Below, piece after piece: positions 43,120-52,808 of a DNA stretch of 64,000 nucleotides. This DNA is from Ruegeria sp. HKCCSA071 (GTDB taxonomy: Bacteria; Pseudomonadota; Alphaproteobacteria; Rhodobacterales; Rhodobacteraceae): NCBI RefSeq assembly GCF_017872555.1, contig NZ_JAEDOX010000006.1:1-64000 (forward strand), in the 5' to 3' direction. Position 1 is the first letter of the stretch, and each line of letters starts with the position of its first letter. Under the pieces are notes generated by a model. That model was not told the origin of the DNA, ran no database searches, and saw only the letters and a program-made list of their open reading frames with translations. A program made the position numbers and the translations under genes.

Positions 43120-44244
43120 TCATATTCCGATCTCTGAGAAGAAGATCGAAAACAAAGCATCGATTGCGATCACCATGAAAATGGATTGAACAACTGATGC
43201 TGTCGTACGTTGACCGACACTTTGGGCGGACCCTTTGACCTGCATTGCCTGCCAGCAGGCAACTACGCCGATGACGAGCGCAAAGAACGGTGCCTTGATC
43301 AGGCCGACCGCCAGTTGCCAGACGTCGGTGTTTTCCTTCAAACGAGTAAGAAACATGCCGGGGCTTACACCCAGGTCGATCCAGCTCATCAAGGCGCCGC
43401 CAAACAGGCCTGCCATATCGGCGACAAACCCCAATATGGGCAGCATGATCAACAAGGCCAATACGCGGGGAATGACCAAAACTTCGATCGGGTCCAGACC
43501 CAGTGTTCGCATTGCGTCAATTTCTTCCTGCACTTTCATCGAACCAATAGATGCGGTGAATGCAGAACCCGAGCGCCCGGCAACGATTATGGCCGTCAAC
43601 AATATGCCCAATTCACGTAGAACCGAGATCGAGATCAGCTCGACCACGAATATCTCAGCTCCAAATTGCTTCAGTTGGGTCGCGCCCTGAAAGGCCAGTA
43701 CGACACCGATCAGAAATCCCATAAGGGCCACGATTGGCAGTGCCTTGAACCCGGTTTCTTCCATGTGCGTGACCAGCGCTGCCTTGCGCAGTCGCCATGG
43801 CATGACAATGGTACGAAACAGCCTATGCAGTGTCAGACCCAGAAATTCGAGGATCGAAAGTGTGTCCCGCCAGGCACCTACCGTGATGTGGCCCATTTGG
43901 GCGATCAAATCTAGCAGACTTCGCGGTTTATCAAGCTCACCGGGTTCGTCGGGGATGCTGCGGGTTACAGTATCGATCAGAGTGGCATGTGCTGGTTTCA
44001 CCCCTTGAAACTCAAGTGTTGCACCTTGCGACGTGAAGCGTCTGCCGAGATCCGCGATCAGCCAGGCACCGCCTGTATCAAGAGCTTCGACATCGGACAG
44101 ATCAAGAACGACCCTGTCTCCGGTTAGGCGGACAGAGGCAAAACCCTGCTCAACGGTTTGCAGCGATTGCGTGAGCAGCTCTCCGGATATGCGTACACGA
44201 GTGCCGCTGGAATCGTATTCTGAGATTATCGTGGGCTGCGTCAT
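43120..44244 (-). CDS. MlaE-family ABC permease with N-terminal STAS domain
   Basis: This 374-residue inner membrane permease carries an N-terminal STAS domain (about 1-95, VVLDLSDVEALDTGGAWL), which in E. coli is a separate protein (MlaB). The MlaE domain (about 140-370) has FLIGVVLAFQGATQLKQFGA, ELGILLTAIIVAGRSGSAFT and EIDAMRTLGLDPIEVLVIPR in sequence. It is the first gene of the operon permease-ATPase-MlaD-lipoprotein. Divergent to it, 257 bases away, is the PMH-like gene. Confidence 0.93.
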   Translation of the reverse strand: MTQPTIISEYDSSGTRVRISGELLTQSLQTVEQGFASVRLTGDRVVLDLSDVEALDTGGAWLIADLGRRFTSQGATLEFQGVKPAHATLIDTVTRSIPDEPGELDKPRSLLDLIAQMGHITVGAWRDTLSILEFLGLTLHRLFRTIVMPWRLRKAALVTHMEETGFKALPIVALMGFLIGVVLAFQGATQLKQFGAEIFVVELISISVLRELGILLTAIIVAGRSGSAFTASIGSMKVQEEIDAMRTLGLDPIEVLVIPRVLALLIMLPILGFVADMAGLFGGALMSWIDLGVSPGMFLTRLKENTDVWQLAVGLIKAPFFALVIGVVACWQAMQVKGSAQSVGQRTTASVVQSIFMVIAIDALFSIFFSEIGI

Positions 44245-44501
44245 GAGGTCATGTGAAGTGAAACACTCGAAGACCGCAACGGCTTTGTGCCATTGGACAT
44301 CTTTTTGCCGCGCCGCATTGCCTTGGCGTCACGCCGGTCGCAGTATTGGACCGCCTTGAACTGATCCCCGCCAGATGTTTTCGCTCTGCGACTTTCGTGT
44401 GGATTATGTGCCCATGCACAACCCACAAATCGGTTGCGCATAAGCCGGAAGCAAGACACATTCCGCGTTGGTTATTACGGCGCGGAACAGGAGAAGTCGG
44501 T

Positions 44502-46073
44502 ATGCATCAGACCAAGAACGTCTTGTTTGTCATCATCGATCAACTCAGAGCGGATTGCTTGTCCGGGGCCTTGGCAGATCATGTGAACCTTCCAAATTTA
44601 CGGGCTTTTATGGATGAGGCTGTGACCTTTACCCGCCATTTTTCGGTCACCAATCCCTGCGGTCCCTCGCGCGCGTCGATCCTGACCGGCCAATATGCGA
44701 TGAATCACCGGTCGGTAAGAAACGGCACGCCGTTACGACACGATACCCCGAACATCGCCACGGAAATGCGTAAGGCTGGTTACTTGCCAATGTTGTTTGG
44801 GTATACAGATACCTCCGCCGATCCGCGCGTCCATGATCCCAATGACCCAGATCTCAAGTCTTACGAGCAGTCGATGACAGGGTTTGTCGAAGTTGTCGAA
44901 ATGCGCCTTGAAGAATCATATCCGTGGCAAGCGCATTTGATGAAAAAGGGGTACCAATTTGAAACGTACTGGGATGTCTACAAGCCCGTTTCGCCTGTTG
45001 GTGGACAGCCGCGATTGAACGATCCCGCGCTGTATCGGGCCGAAGACAGCGACACAGCCTTTTTGACCGATGCCTTCCTGGACGGAATCGCGCCGCATCG
45101 TGGAAAGGGTTGGTTCGCCCATTTGACCTATATCCGCCCTCATCCGCCATTGGTCGCACCGGCCCCTTACAATGATATGTATGACCCGGCGGGCATCCCT
45201 TTGCCGCATTGCTTGCCAAGCGCGGCAGCAGAAAAAGCACTGCACCCGTTTTTCGGACCAAAGCTGGATACCTATAGCGCGAAAAAATTCGTTCACGGTT
45301 TCGACGACGTTGAACCTACAGACAAAAACATTCGCACCTTGCGTGCTATATATCTGGGTCTGGCGACTGAGGTTGATCACCACATCGGTCGTGTTGTCCA
45401 GTACCTGAAGGACAGCGGGCAATATGACGATACACTTCTGGTTATCACCGCCGATCATGGTGAAATGCTGGGGGATCGACACAGCTGGGGCAAAATGACG
45501 GTCTACGACGCAGCGTATCACACACCGCTTATGATCCGTTTGCCAGGGAACGAAGCTGTGGCTGGAAGCAAGATCAAAGTACCAACCGAGTCCGTGGATG
45601 TCACTCCGACCATATTGGACTGGATAGGGCAGGCTGTTCCGAACGCTATGGATGGTCGGTCCTTGCTGCCATTGTTGCGGGGTAATATCCCAGACGATTG
45701 GCGCGATTATTCTTTCAGCGAACTTGATTTCTCAGAACCTGAAAACCCGACGTTATGGCAGCAAGAATTGGGGACCGGTAACAGCGACTCGTGTTTGGGA
45801 ATATTGCGGGATGAACGGTTCACCCTGGTCGAGTTCGCTGCCGACCTGCCCCCGATCCTGTTCGACCATCAAGGTAAGGGCGAATTCGAGAACGTCGCGG
45901 AGAATCCAGATTTTGCAACGGATCTCGCACGGTTAAGCCGACAGATGTTGCGCCACAGGATGAGAAACATGGACCACACGTTGTCCTTGCACTCGATCAC
46001 ATCTGAAGGTGCAAAATCCCGTCCCAGATACTCATCTTGGAACGCGGATATTGTCCACCTTCATCGTTTCTAG
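44502..46073 (+). CDS. Phosphonate monoester hydrolase/arylsulfatase-type enzyme
   Basis: This 523-residue cytosolic hydrolase starts at MHQTKNVLFVIIDQLR (ATG 44502, preceded by AGGAGAAG); the 156 bases of open frame upstream lack support. It has the full PMH-type site: Asp13-Gln14 in IIDQLR, the formylglycine precursor Cys53 in CGPSRASILTG (a proper C-x-P-x-R motif) and ADHGEMLGD. PMH enzymes are promiscuous on phosphonate monoesters, phosphodiesters and sulfate esters. Compare the homologue at 15625, which has CGSSR. No sulfatase-maturation gene is adjacent. Confidence 0.88.
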   Translation: MHQTKNVLFVIIDQLRADCLSGALADHVNLPNLRAFMDEAVTFTRHFSVTNPCGPSRASILTGQYAMNHRSVRNGTPLRHDTPNIATEMRKAGYLPMLFGYTDTSADPRVHDPNDPDLKSYEQSMTGFVEVVEMRLEESYPWQAHLMKKGYQFETYWDVYKPVSPVGGQPRLNDPALYRAEDSDTAFLTDAFLDGIAPHRGKGWFAHLTYIRPHPPLVAPAPYNDMYDPAGIPLPHCLPSAAAEKALHPFFGPKLDTYSAKKFVHGFDDVEPTDKNIRTLRAIYLGLATEVDHHIGRVVQYLKDSGQYDDTLLVITADHGEMLGDRHSWGKMTVYDAAYHTPLMIRLPGNEAVAGSKIKVPTESVDVTPTILDWIGQAVPNAMDGRSLLPLLRGNIPDDWRDYSFSELDFSEPENPTLWQQELGTGNSDSCLGILRDERFTLVEFAADLPPILFDHQGKGEFENVAENPDFATDLARLSRQMLRHRMRNMDHTLSLHSITSEGAKSRPRYSSWNADIVHLHRF

Positions 46074-46240
46074 CGCCGCCGGCGTATTGTTGCGGGCTGA
46101 TTTGTCGACATATTTCACGTTGTGCATTCACGGATCGTCAAAAGCATTAAACCGAAGGCTGGGTCTGAAAATGCCTCCTCTCAATTCCACTACCCGCGCA
46201 TGATTTCTGATGCTACGCATGAGCCGTGGAGAAGACCAAC

Positions 46241-48136
46241 TTGAACATAACCGAAAAGCGTATCAAGGCGATGACGACTGCCGGGCTGAACCTGATCGGT
46301 CAGGCGCTTTCCATTTATGACAGCAAGTTGCAACTGGTGCTCAGCAATCGCCGCTTCCAGGAAATGTTCGGTTTGCCGGACGAGCTGGTTCAAAGGGGCG
46401 CTCTGTTTCGCGACACGATCCACTTTCTTGCCAGCCGCGGTGAGTATGGCGACGATGAAAGTGTCGATGAAATGGTCAATCTGCGTGTCCAGCAAGCCTT
46501 GGCGTTTGAGCCTCACTACATGGAGCGCGTGCGCCCCAATGGGCAGGTTGTTTCAATAGAAGGCGCGCCGCTGCCACAAGGCGGGTGGGTCGCGGTCTAC
46601 ACCGATATTACCGGCACACGGCGGGCGGAAAACCTGTTGCGCGCGCGGTCAGAGGAACTGTCGGAACAGTTGCTGAGCCACGCGGAAGAACTGTCCGCAA
46701 CCAACCGCAAACTTGCGGCTACGATCGCAGCGCTGGAAGAGGCCAAGCGGGAATTGACCGAAATTGAAGCCCGCACTCGTATGGTGACCGAGATGATGCC
46801 GGCTCATATCGCGCATTTAGACAGCGACGGCCGTTACGATTACTCGAACCGTCGGCTGAGCGCCGTCATGCCTGGGCGTCCGTCCGATATTCTGGGGCTT
46901 CACATTTCTGAAGCGCTGGGTGCGACCGCCTTTGAACGGGTTCAGGCCCATTTGCTTAAGGCCTATAGCGGAGAGCCGTCGGTCTTTGAGTTCACTGAAG
47001 ATCAGGATTCCCGCCGTATTCGGGTTTCATTTACGCCAGATGGGGCAGGGGGCGTGTACGTGATGTCGGTGGACATCACCGAAGAGACACAGGCACGCGT
47101 AGCATTACAGCAAACCCGCCGCCGGGCGATGGCGGCCCAGATGACCAGCGGGCTTGCCCATGACTTTTCCAACCTGCTTACTATCATCCTTGGGATGCAG
47201 TCCCGCCTCGACAAGATGGATTTGCCGGATGGTGCGCGGGAACTTGTGGCGGCAACTCAACAAACCGCGCGTCGGGGCGGGCAACTGCTGAACCGGATCG
47301 CCGACATGACTGGAAACCGAACGCCGCAACCGCAGGCAACTGACATCGGAGGTTTGTTGGAAGATCTGAGGATTCTGGCGACACCGTCACTGCCTCGCGG
47401 TGTAGGCCTGTCCGTCGTAAACACCTTGCCGAAACAGACATTGATGCTTGATCCGGGTATGGTTCAGGATGCGCTATTAAACTTGGTCCTAAATGCCCGG
47501 GACGCCTGCGGAAGCACGGGCCAGATCACGATCAGTGCACATGCCATAGGTGAGATCTGGATCGAAGTCACAGTTTCCGACACCGGGCCGGGGTTTTCAC
47601 CCGAGGCGCTTGAAAAGGCGCTGAACCCGTTTTTTACAACAAAAGGGAGCGACGGTTCGGGTCTGGGGCTGCCGATGGTTTATGATACGGTCAAGCTTGC
47701 CGGTGGCGATCTGAATCTAAGAAATACGCCATCTGGGGCCTCAGTTGTCATGCGTTTGCCTTTTCGGCCCGCTCCTCCGGCGCAGGACGGGTTGGTACTG
47801 TTGGTTGAAGATAACGAAGACCTGCGCGGGCAGTTTAGGGACATGCTTGTGGATTTGGGCTTTACTGTCATTGAAGCAAATTCAGTTGATGAAGCACTGG
47901 CCTTGATATCAAGTGTGAAGGACATTTCGCTAGTCTTGTCGGATATCCGTCTGGAAGGACACGGTACAGGCTTGGACATCCTTGAACAGTTGAAGCCGGG
48001 GTTACCGTTTATCCTTATGACATCCCTGCCAATTTCAGATCCACTGCATCAACGGGCCCTTGCTTTGGCACCTGTTTTGCGTAAACCGTTCTCACAGGCT
48101 CAATTGTCCGCTCTCATCCAAACCGAGGCCGCCTGA
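46241..48136 (+). CDS. PAS-domain hybrid sensor histidine kinase
   Basis: This protein of about 631 residues is a soluble sensor. The TTG at 46241 has GGAGA 8 bases upstream and is preferred over a GTG at 46226. Order: PAS (about 20-130, with PAS-7-like SIYDSKLQLVLSNRRFQEMF), coiled coil, second PAS (about 180-290), then a HisKA-like helix with the phospho-histidine in GLAHDFSNLL. The ATPase domain follows (NLVLNARDA, DTGPGFS, GSGLGLPMVY), then a receiver domain at the C-terminus (LLVEDNEDLR, LSDIRLEG). The stop overlaps the response regulator start (TGATG). The signal is unknown, and absence of membrane helices suggests a cytosolic cue. Confidence 0.92.
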   Translation: MNITEKRIKAMTTAGLNLIGQALSIYDSKLQLVLSNRRFQEMFGLPDELVQRGALFRDTIHFLASRGEYGDDESVDEMVNLRVQQALAFEPHYMERVRPNGQVVSIEGAPLPQGGWVAVYTDITGTRRAENLLRARSEELSEQLLSHAEELSATNRKLAATIAALEEAKRELTEIEARTRMVTEMMPAHIAHLDSDGRYDYSNRRLSAVMPGRPSDILGLHISEALGATAFERVQAHLLKAYSGEPSVFEFTEDQDSRRIRVSFTPDGAGGVYVMSVDITEETQARVALQQTRRRAMAAQMTSGLAHDFSNLLTIILGMQSRLDKMDLPDGARELVAATQQTARRGGQLLNRIADMTGNRTPQPQATDIGGLLEDLRILATPSLPRGVGLSVVNTLPKQTLMLDPGMVQDALLNLVLNARDACGSTGQITISAHAIGEIWIEVTVSDTGPGFSPEALEKALNPFFTTKGSDGSGLGLPMVYDTVKLAGGDLNLRNTPSGASVVMRLPFRPAPPAQDGLVLLVEDNEDLRGQFRDMLVDLGFTVIEANSVDEALALISSVKDISLVLSDIRLEGHGTGLDILEQLKPGLPFILMTSLPISDPLHQRALALAPVLRKPFSQAQLSALIQTEAA

Positions 48137-48837
48137 TGTCGCAACCACTGGTGACCATTCTCGACGACGAACCCGAGATACGGCGCATTCTGACGGATGC
48201 ACTGGAGGATGCCGGTTTCCGGACGCAGAGCTTTTCTCGTGCCAGAGAGTTTGAAGCAGCCCTAAATCGAGTGACCCCGGATGTTTGCCTCGTGGACCTG
48301 TCTTTACCAGATACCGACGGGCTGGCGCTTGTTCATCGCTTGGCGCTGGAACAGGGTGCAGCTGTGATCATTATTTCCGGCCGGGCACAGGTTCAGGACC
48401 GTGTGACCGGGCTGGAGCTTGGCGCAGATGACTATATTACTAAGCCGTTTGACCCTACCGAGGTCGTAGCCCGGGTCCGGGCAAGGTTACGCGCACCGCG
48501 CGGGCGGACGTCACAATCGGATACGGCTGAATTCAACGGCTGGATTGCGCATTTTGATCGGTATGTTCTGGAAGACGGGTCAGGGTCTGAAACACCTTTC
48601 AGCCATGCTGAAGGCGAGGTTCTGCGTCTGTTTCTGGAAAGCCCCAAGCGGCTGATTAGCAGGGGGCAGATGCAGGAGTCCTTGGGCGGCGCGGCCGGCG
48701 ACAGTTTTGATCGTGCTATGGATGTCAGAATCTCCAGATTGCGCACGAAACTTGGTGAAGATCCAAAGAATCCACGCCTGATCAAAACGATTTACGGTGC
48801 CGGGTATATTTTCCTGGGGGATGTCGACTGGAAATAG
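48136..48837 (+). CDS. OmpR-family response regulator
   Basis: This 233-residue regulator has a receiver domain (TILDDEPEIRR, phospho-Asp in CLVDLSLPDTDG, Lys in YITKPFDP) and a C-terminal winged helix (about 135-230, RGQMQESLGG, FDRAMDVRISRLRTKLG, IKTIYGAGYIF). It partners the hybrid kinase immediately upstream. Its last 258 bases are overlapped on the other strand by the run-on frame of the truncated adhesin. The neighbouring surface-protein genes are possible targets, but no operator was identified. Confidence 0.95.
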   Translation: MSQPLVTILDDEPEIRRILTDALEDAGFRTQSFSRAREFEAALNRVTPDVCLVDLSLPDTDGLALVHRLALEQGAAVIIISGRAQVQDRVTGLELGADDYITKPFDPTEVVARVRARLRAPRGRTSQSDTAEFNGWIAHFDRYVLEDGSGSETPFSHAEGEVLRLFLESPKRLISRGQMQESLGGAAGDSFDRAMDVRISRLRTKLGEDPKNPRLIKTIYGAGYIFLGDVDWK

Positions 48838-50442
48838 TGACGCTCTGGTAGTCGGATTGCGAACCTGAATTTCTATCGACCTTTGACCATCCAGTGTGAC
48901 GGTGACTTGCTGACCATCTTCGACATTGGCGGTTGCCCCGCTTACGGCCAAACTTGATCCGGCTTCAGCAGCGTTGAGAACTGCGCCGACGGAAAGAGGA
49001 GATATCGAAATAGAGGGGCCGGTCAAGTCCACTGGTACAGTAACAAGAATCGGTGCGGCCGGGTTGCCAGCGACGTCCTCGACCGCCACAACAATTGCAG
49101 CAGGTGTTCCAGTGGACAGACTGCCGAGGTCGGAATTGGGGATCGTGACAGTCCAATTTCCGCCTGTCGCAATACCGGTGTACACCTGACCGTCGAACGT
49201 GACGATGATGGTTTGCCCGTCCTCGGCCGTGGTGGAACCCGTTAAGGTTAAGTCACCAGCCACATCAATCAGGTCAATTGATCCACCCGCAACGGGATCC
49301 AGAGAAACACTTGGAGCGGTGAAATCCGTATCAAAACTTCCGCTGGCCTGTAGGGCCGGGTTTCCAGCCGCGTCAGCGACGTCTGCCGTTACATTTACGA
49401 TTGCACCGTCAGGCAAGGCGCTAAGGTCAGCCGCCGGGACGGTTACACTCCACTGTCCACCGGAAACCGTACCGGAATAGTTTTGCCCGTTCAGTGAAAC
49501 CGTTACGGTTTGCCCGTCTTCTGCATCGGTTACGCCAGTGACAGTCAGGTCGGTCGCTTGCTCGGCTAGGTTGAGAACCGGTCCGTCAGAAAAACCGGTG
49601 ATGGACAGGCTTGGTGGAACCGTATCGATGTCAAATTGAACGGATTGTGTTGACAATTCAGTACCCGACCCATCCAGGTTCGTGATGGTCACCGTCGATA
49701 CCCCCTGTGGAAGTGCGCCGGCTTCGGCGGCTGTCAGAGAGATACTCCAGCTGCCATCGGGGTTGGGTGTCACGGTTTTGACCAGTGACCCTATTGTGAC
49801 TTCAATGGTTGCCGTCCCTTCGGGAGGGATGGCGTTGGTGCTGATGTTGTTCAGCGCAGTAGATTGCAGATCAGCCAGGTTGAGGCTTGGGTATGTCGGG
49901 GCGGGTTCGGACACGACGGAGGTGGGCTCAGATACGACGGGGCTGTCACCGCCACCGCCGCCACCTCCTGCGGCCGCAGCCGCCCCTGCCAGACCCAATC
50001 CGCCCAACGCCGCGCCGGCGCCACTGATGCCACCTGCGGACGCGCCCGCGGAAACACTGGCTTCAACCGCGCTGAATTGGGCAATCTCCTGAACCGCATT
50101 CTCAGCGATCATGATGGCACCGCTGTCCAGGATCTGGACGTTTTCAGCGGTCACAATCATTGTGCGGCCATCGGCCATTTTTAGAAGAACATCGCCATTC
50201 TTCAACAGCTTGACAGAGCGAACGCCTGGAATGGTTTCCGCGAATTGAAAAGCATATAATTCTTCAATTGTGGCTTGTGACAACGCGGGCAAGGCCATCA
50301 AAGTTGAAATCAGCCCACCGGCCGCTCCGCGCCCTGCCCAGCGGCCAAGTTTTCCTTCGATCCACTGGCGAATGTGTTGCTTGCGGTCCGTTTCCGAAGG
50401 TTCAGCCGCCGGACGGTTGTTGAACTCTGGTGCTTTGGTCAT
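48580..50442 (-). pseudogene. 5' remnant of a Bap-like Ig-repeat adhesin, truncated in mid-repeat
   Basis: The frame from ATG 50442 (GAGGG upstream) encodes a BapA-prefix-like N-terminus (about 60-110, SVKLLKNGDVLLKMADGRTM) and an Ala/Gly linker. Bacterial Ig-like repeats of roughly 95 residues follow, each with EDGQTVTVSLNGQ, a G-x-W-x-V-T-[VI]-P strand and a D-x-A-G-N-P turn. The fourth repeat stops right after DGQ at about 48883. The following 100 residues (RSIEIQVRNPTTRAS onward) lose all repeat character and read antisense through the response regulator gene. Such proteins normally run to thousands of residues and end with a type I secretion signal, which is missing. It is probably a deletion remnant; an assembly collapse of repeats is possible. 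Confidence 0.75.
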
Positions 50443-50671
50443 CTTACCCTCACATGTGGTTTCCGCGATCACCGAAAAGGAAGACAGGTCGCGCTGATAA
50501 CGGCTGGCTCATCTGTCTTTCCCACTGGTTACTGTTGCGATCGAAAGCAAAAAATTGAGTTAATCTGAAACCGAACTTCTCGTTTTCACCACAATTCCGC
50601 TTTTGTTTCGGTCCGTGCATCAGGTCATCTTTTGGTCAAGGCCAGGAGTGGCGCAGGAGGTGTTGGCTGTG

Positions 50672-52720
50672 ATGCTTCAATTCGAAGGTGTGGTGGCAAC
50701 GGGGAGCGCGGCGCTCGATTCAGGTATCGGCGATACGGCTTTAAAAACGTTTAACGGCACCACGTATCTTTATACCGTCACCGGACCGGGTGGCGGCGTC
50801 GCTGTCTGGCGGTTGGTCGAAGGTGCGTTACCGCAACTGGTCGACACGGAATATTACAGCGGAACAATCACGTTTCAGGTTGGTCGCAGTGGCACACCGA
50901 TAACGCTGGCGGGAACCGAACAACTTGTACTGGATGTGAATATGGCGGTCGGGTTGGTCGGATATGACCTTAACGTAGACGGCACCCTGGACAGCCTTAC
51001 GGAAACCGGATCTCTGACAGGAGGCGGAGATATCTCGGCCATTGTTCAAGTGTCGATTGGCCTGATGGATGTTCTTGCAATGGCTCATGAAGAAACGGGG
51101 CAAATCGGGACATACCTTGTCAATCAGGACGGAACGCTGAGCCTTGCTGGCCTTGTTTCTGGCACTGGTGACGCGATGCAGACGCTGCGCGCAGGGACTG
51201 ACCATTTCCTGATCTCAAGTGATGCGGCCAGCAATACAGTCTCAACTTATCGGATCGACAGCATTTCCGGTCAGTTGACCGAAATTGACAACGGTTCGGC
51301 CCTCGGGACGCTCGGAATCTCAACTCCGACAGCCGTCGAAACGATCAATGCCTACGGCAAACCCTGGGTGATCGTGGCGGGTGCAGGCAGCAATTCGCTC
51401 AGTGTGCTTCAATTGAACGCTGACGGCAGCCTGAGCGCCACAGATCATATTCTGGATTCGCTCACGACCCGCTTCGAATCTGTGCAGGACCTTGAGGTCG
51501 TGGACATCAACGGGCGCGTATTCGTCGTGGCGGGTGGCGGTGACGATGGGCTTACATTGTTCACGCTGACACCTGAAGGCCAGTTGGTCTATCTGGATAG
51601 TTTCGCTGACACGTTGATTAGTGGATTACAGAACGTCGAATCGCTGAGCCTTGCCCATGTTGGTGACGAGTTGCAGGTTCTGGCTACGTCGCAACAAGGC
51701 GCCGGAGTGACTGTCATTACGGTTCCTGTCGATAATCTGGGGATCGTGGACAAAGGGTTTGGAGCAGTGTCGGGGACTGCCGCAGACGACATGCTGAGCG
51801 GTAGTATTCTGGATACCGCCCTGATGGGTGGCGATGGCGACGACATACTGATAGCAGGAACGGGTGCTACGACCATGTCAGGTGGGGCAGGGGCCGACAT
51901 TTTCGTGATGCAGTCGGGCAGCAGTATGACGACGATCACGGATTTTCAGCCGGGTGTGGACCGTCTGGACTTGTTTGACTACCTGCTGTTGCGGTCCCCT
52001 CAGCAACTGACCTTTACCAGCACTACACAAGGGGCCCGGATAGAGTATCGGGGCGAGGTCGTGCAGGTTCAGTCCGCTTCGGGTGGAACGCTGACCAGCG
52101 CTGATATTTTCGGGGCCGGGTTCGATGGCCCCGATCACATTCCGGTTGATTTCGGTAATTTCGGCGGTTTGACGCCGGACAGTTCGGATGGCGTGCTTGG
52201 GTCAATCACAGTGGACAGCCAATCTGCTAATCCCGGATTGTCGGATGCAGAGATCAAGTTCACACCGGTCGGTGGTGGCACGGTATCCGTCACGGCTGAC
52301 GATCAGGGACAATTTGACTTGGACCTTCCGGATGGCACTTTCCCCGGAAGACTGGACATCATCAAGCACTATTCGACAGCGAGCAAAGAGATTGACGCAA
52401 TGGATGCTTTGCAAGTGTTACGCATTTCGGTTGGCCTCGATCCGACTTGGGGTCCCCCCGCTGCGGAAAACCTGATCGCGGCAGATATCAATCAAGATGG
52501 CACCATCAATGCCCTGGATGCACTGGCAATATTGCAGGTGGCCGTTGGACAGCCCACTGCGCATGAACCTCAATGGGTCTTTTTGGATTCAAATGCGGAC
52601 TTGTCGGGAATTACAAAAAGCAACGTTGATTATCAGACTGGAATGGATGTTGTTGCCATAGACGGGGTGATAACCGCCGATATGACGTCCATATTGCTCG
52701 GCAACCTCGAAGCGGCATGA
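50672..52720 (+). CDS. Large secreted-type protein with propeller-like repeats, RTX-like repeats and dockerin-like domain
   Basis: This protein of about 682 residues has no classical signal peptide. Starts at GTG 50669 or ATG 50672 follow AGGAGG at 8-11 bases. Residues about 1-350 form repeated four-strand units (LNVDGTLDSL, LNQDGTLSLAG-like and LTPEGQLVYLDS) resembling a lactonase-type beta-propeller. RTX-like nonapeptides follow (GGDGDDILIAG, MSGGAGADIFVM). Then come a small beta domain (about 530-585) and a dockerin-like pair of EF-hand helices (ADINQDGTINALDALAILQ). RTX repeats imply type I secretion and calcium binding. Dockerins normally bind cohesins, and none is seen here. It is divergent from the adhesin remnant, so the two may have formed one surface locus. 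Confidence 0.8.
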   Translation: MLQFEGVVATGSAALDSGIGDTALKTFNGTTYLYTVTGPGGGVAVWRLVEGALPQLVDTEYYSGTITFQVGRSGTPITLAGTEQLVLDVNMAVGLVGYDLNVDGTLDSLTETGSLTGGGDISAIVQVSIGLMDVLAMAHEETGQIGTYLVNQDGTLSLAGLVSGTGDAMQTLRAGTDHFLISSDAASNTVSTYRIDSISGQLTEIDNGSALGTLGISTPTAVETINAYGKPWVIVAGAGSNSLSVLQLNADGSLSATDHILDSLTTRFESVQDLEVVDINGRVFVVAGGGDDGLTLFTLTPEGQLVYLDSFADTLISGLQNVESLSLAHVGDELQVLATSQQGAGVTVITVPVDNLGIVDKGFGAVSGTAADDMLSGSILDTALMGGDGDDILIAGTGATTMSGGAGADIFVMQSGSSMTTITDFQPGVDRLDLFDYLLLRSPQQLTFTSTTQGARIEYRGEVVQVQSASGGTLTSADIFGAGFDGPDHIPVDFGNFGGLTPDSSDGVLGSITVDSQSANPGLSDAEIKFTPVGGGTVSVTADDQGQFDLDLPDGTFPGRLDIIKHYSTASKEIDAMDALQVLRISVGLDPTWGPPAAENLIAADINQDGTINALDALAILQVAVGQPTAHEPQWVFLDSNADLSGITKSNVDYQTGMDVVAIDGVITADMTSILLGNLEAA

Positions 52721-52808
52721 ATTGAACGGTGCTGCAACTCAGTCATTGCAAGGCTTCCGCTTGGTCCGCAATGTTGGCCTTAGATACACAAACACAAAAG
52801 GACAGGCC

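Noticed and set aside
44346-44501. Longer N-terminus for the PMH-like enzyme at 44502
   Set aside because: The extra residues resemble no family member, and AGGAGAAG precedes the internal ATG that gives the normal start.
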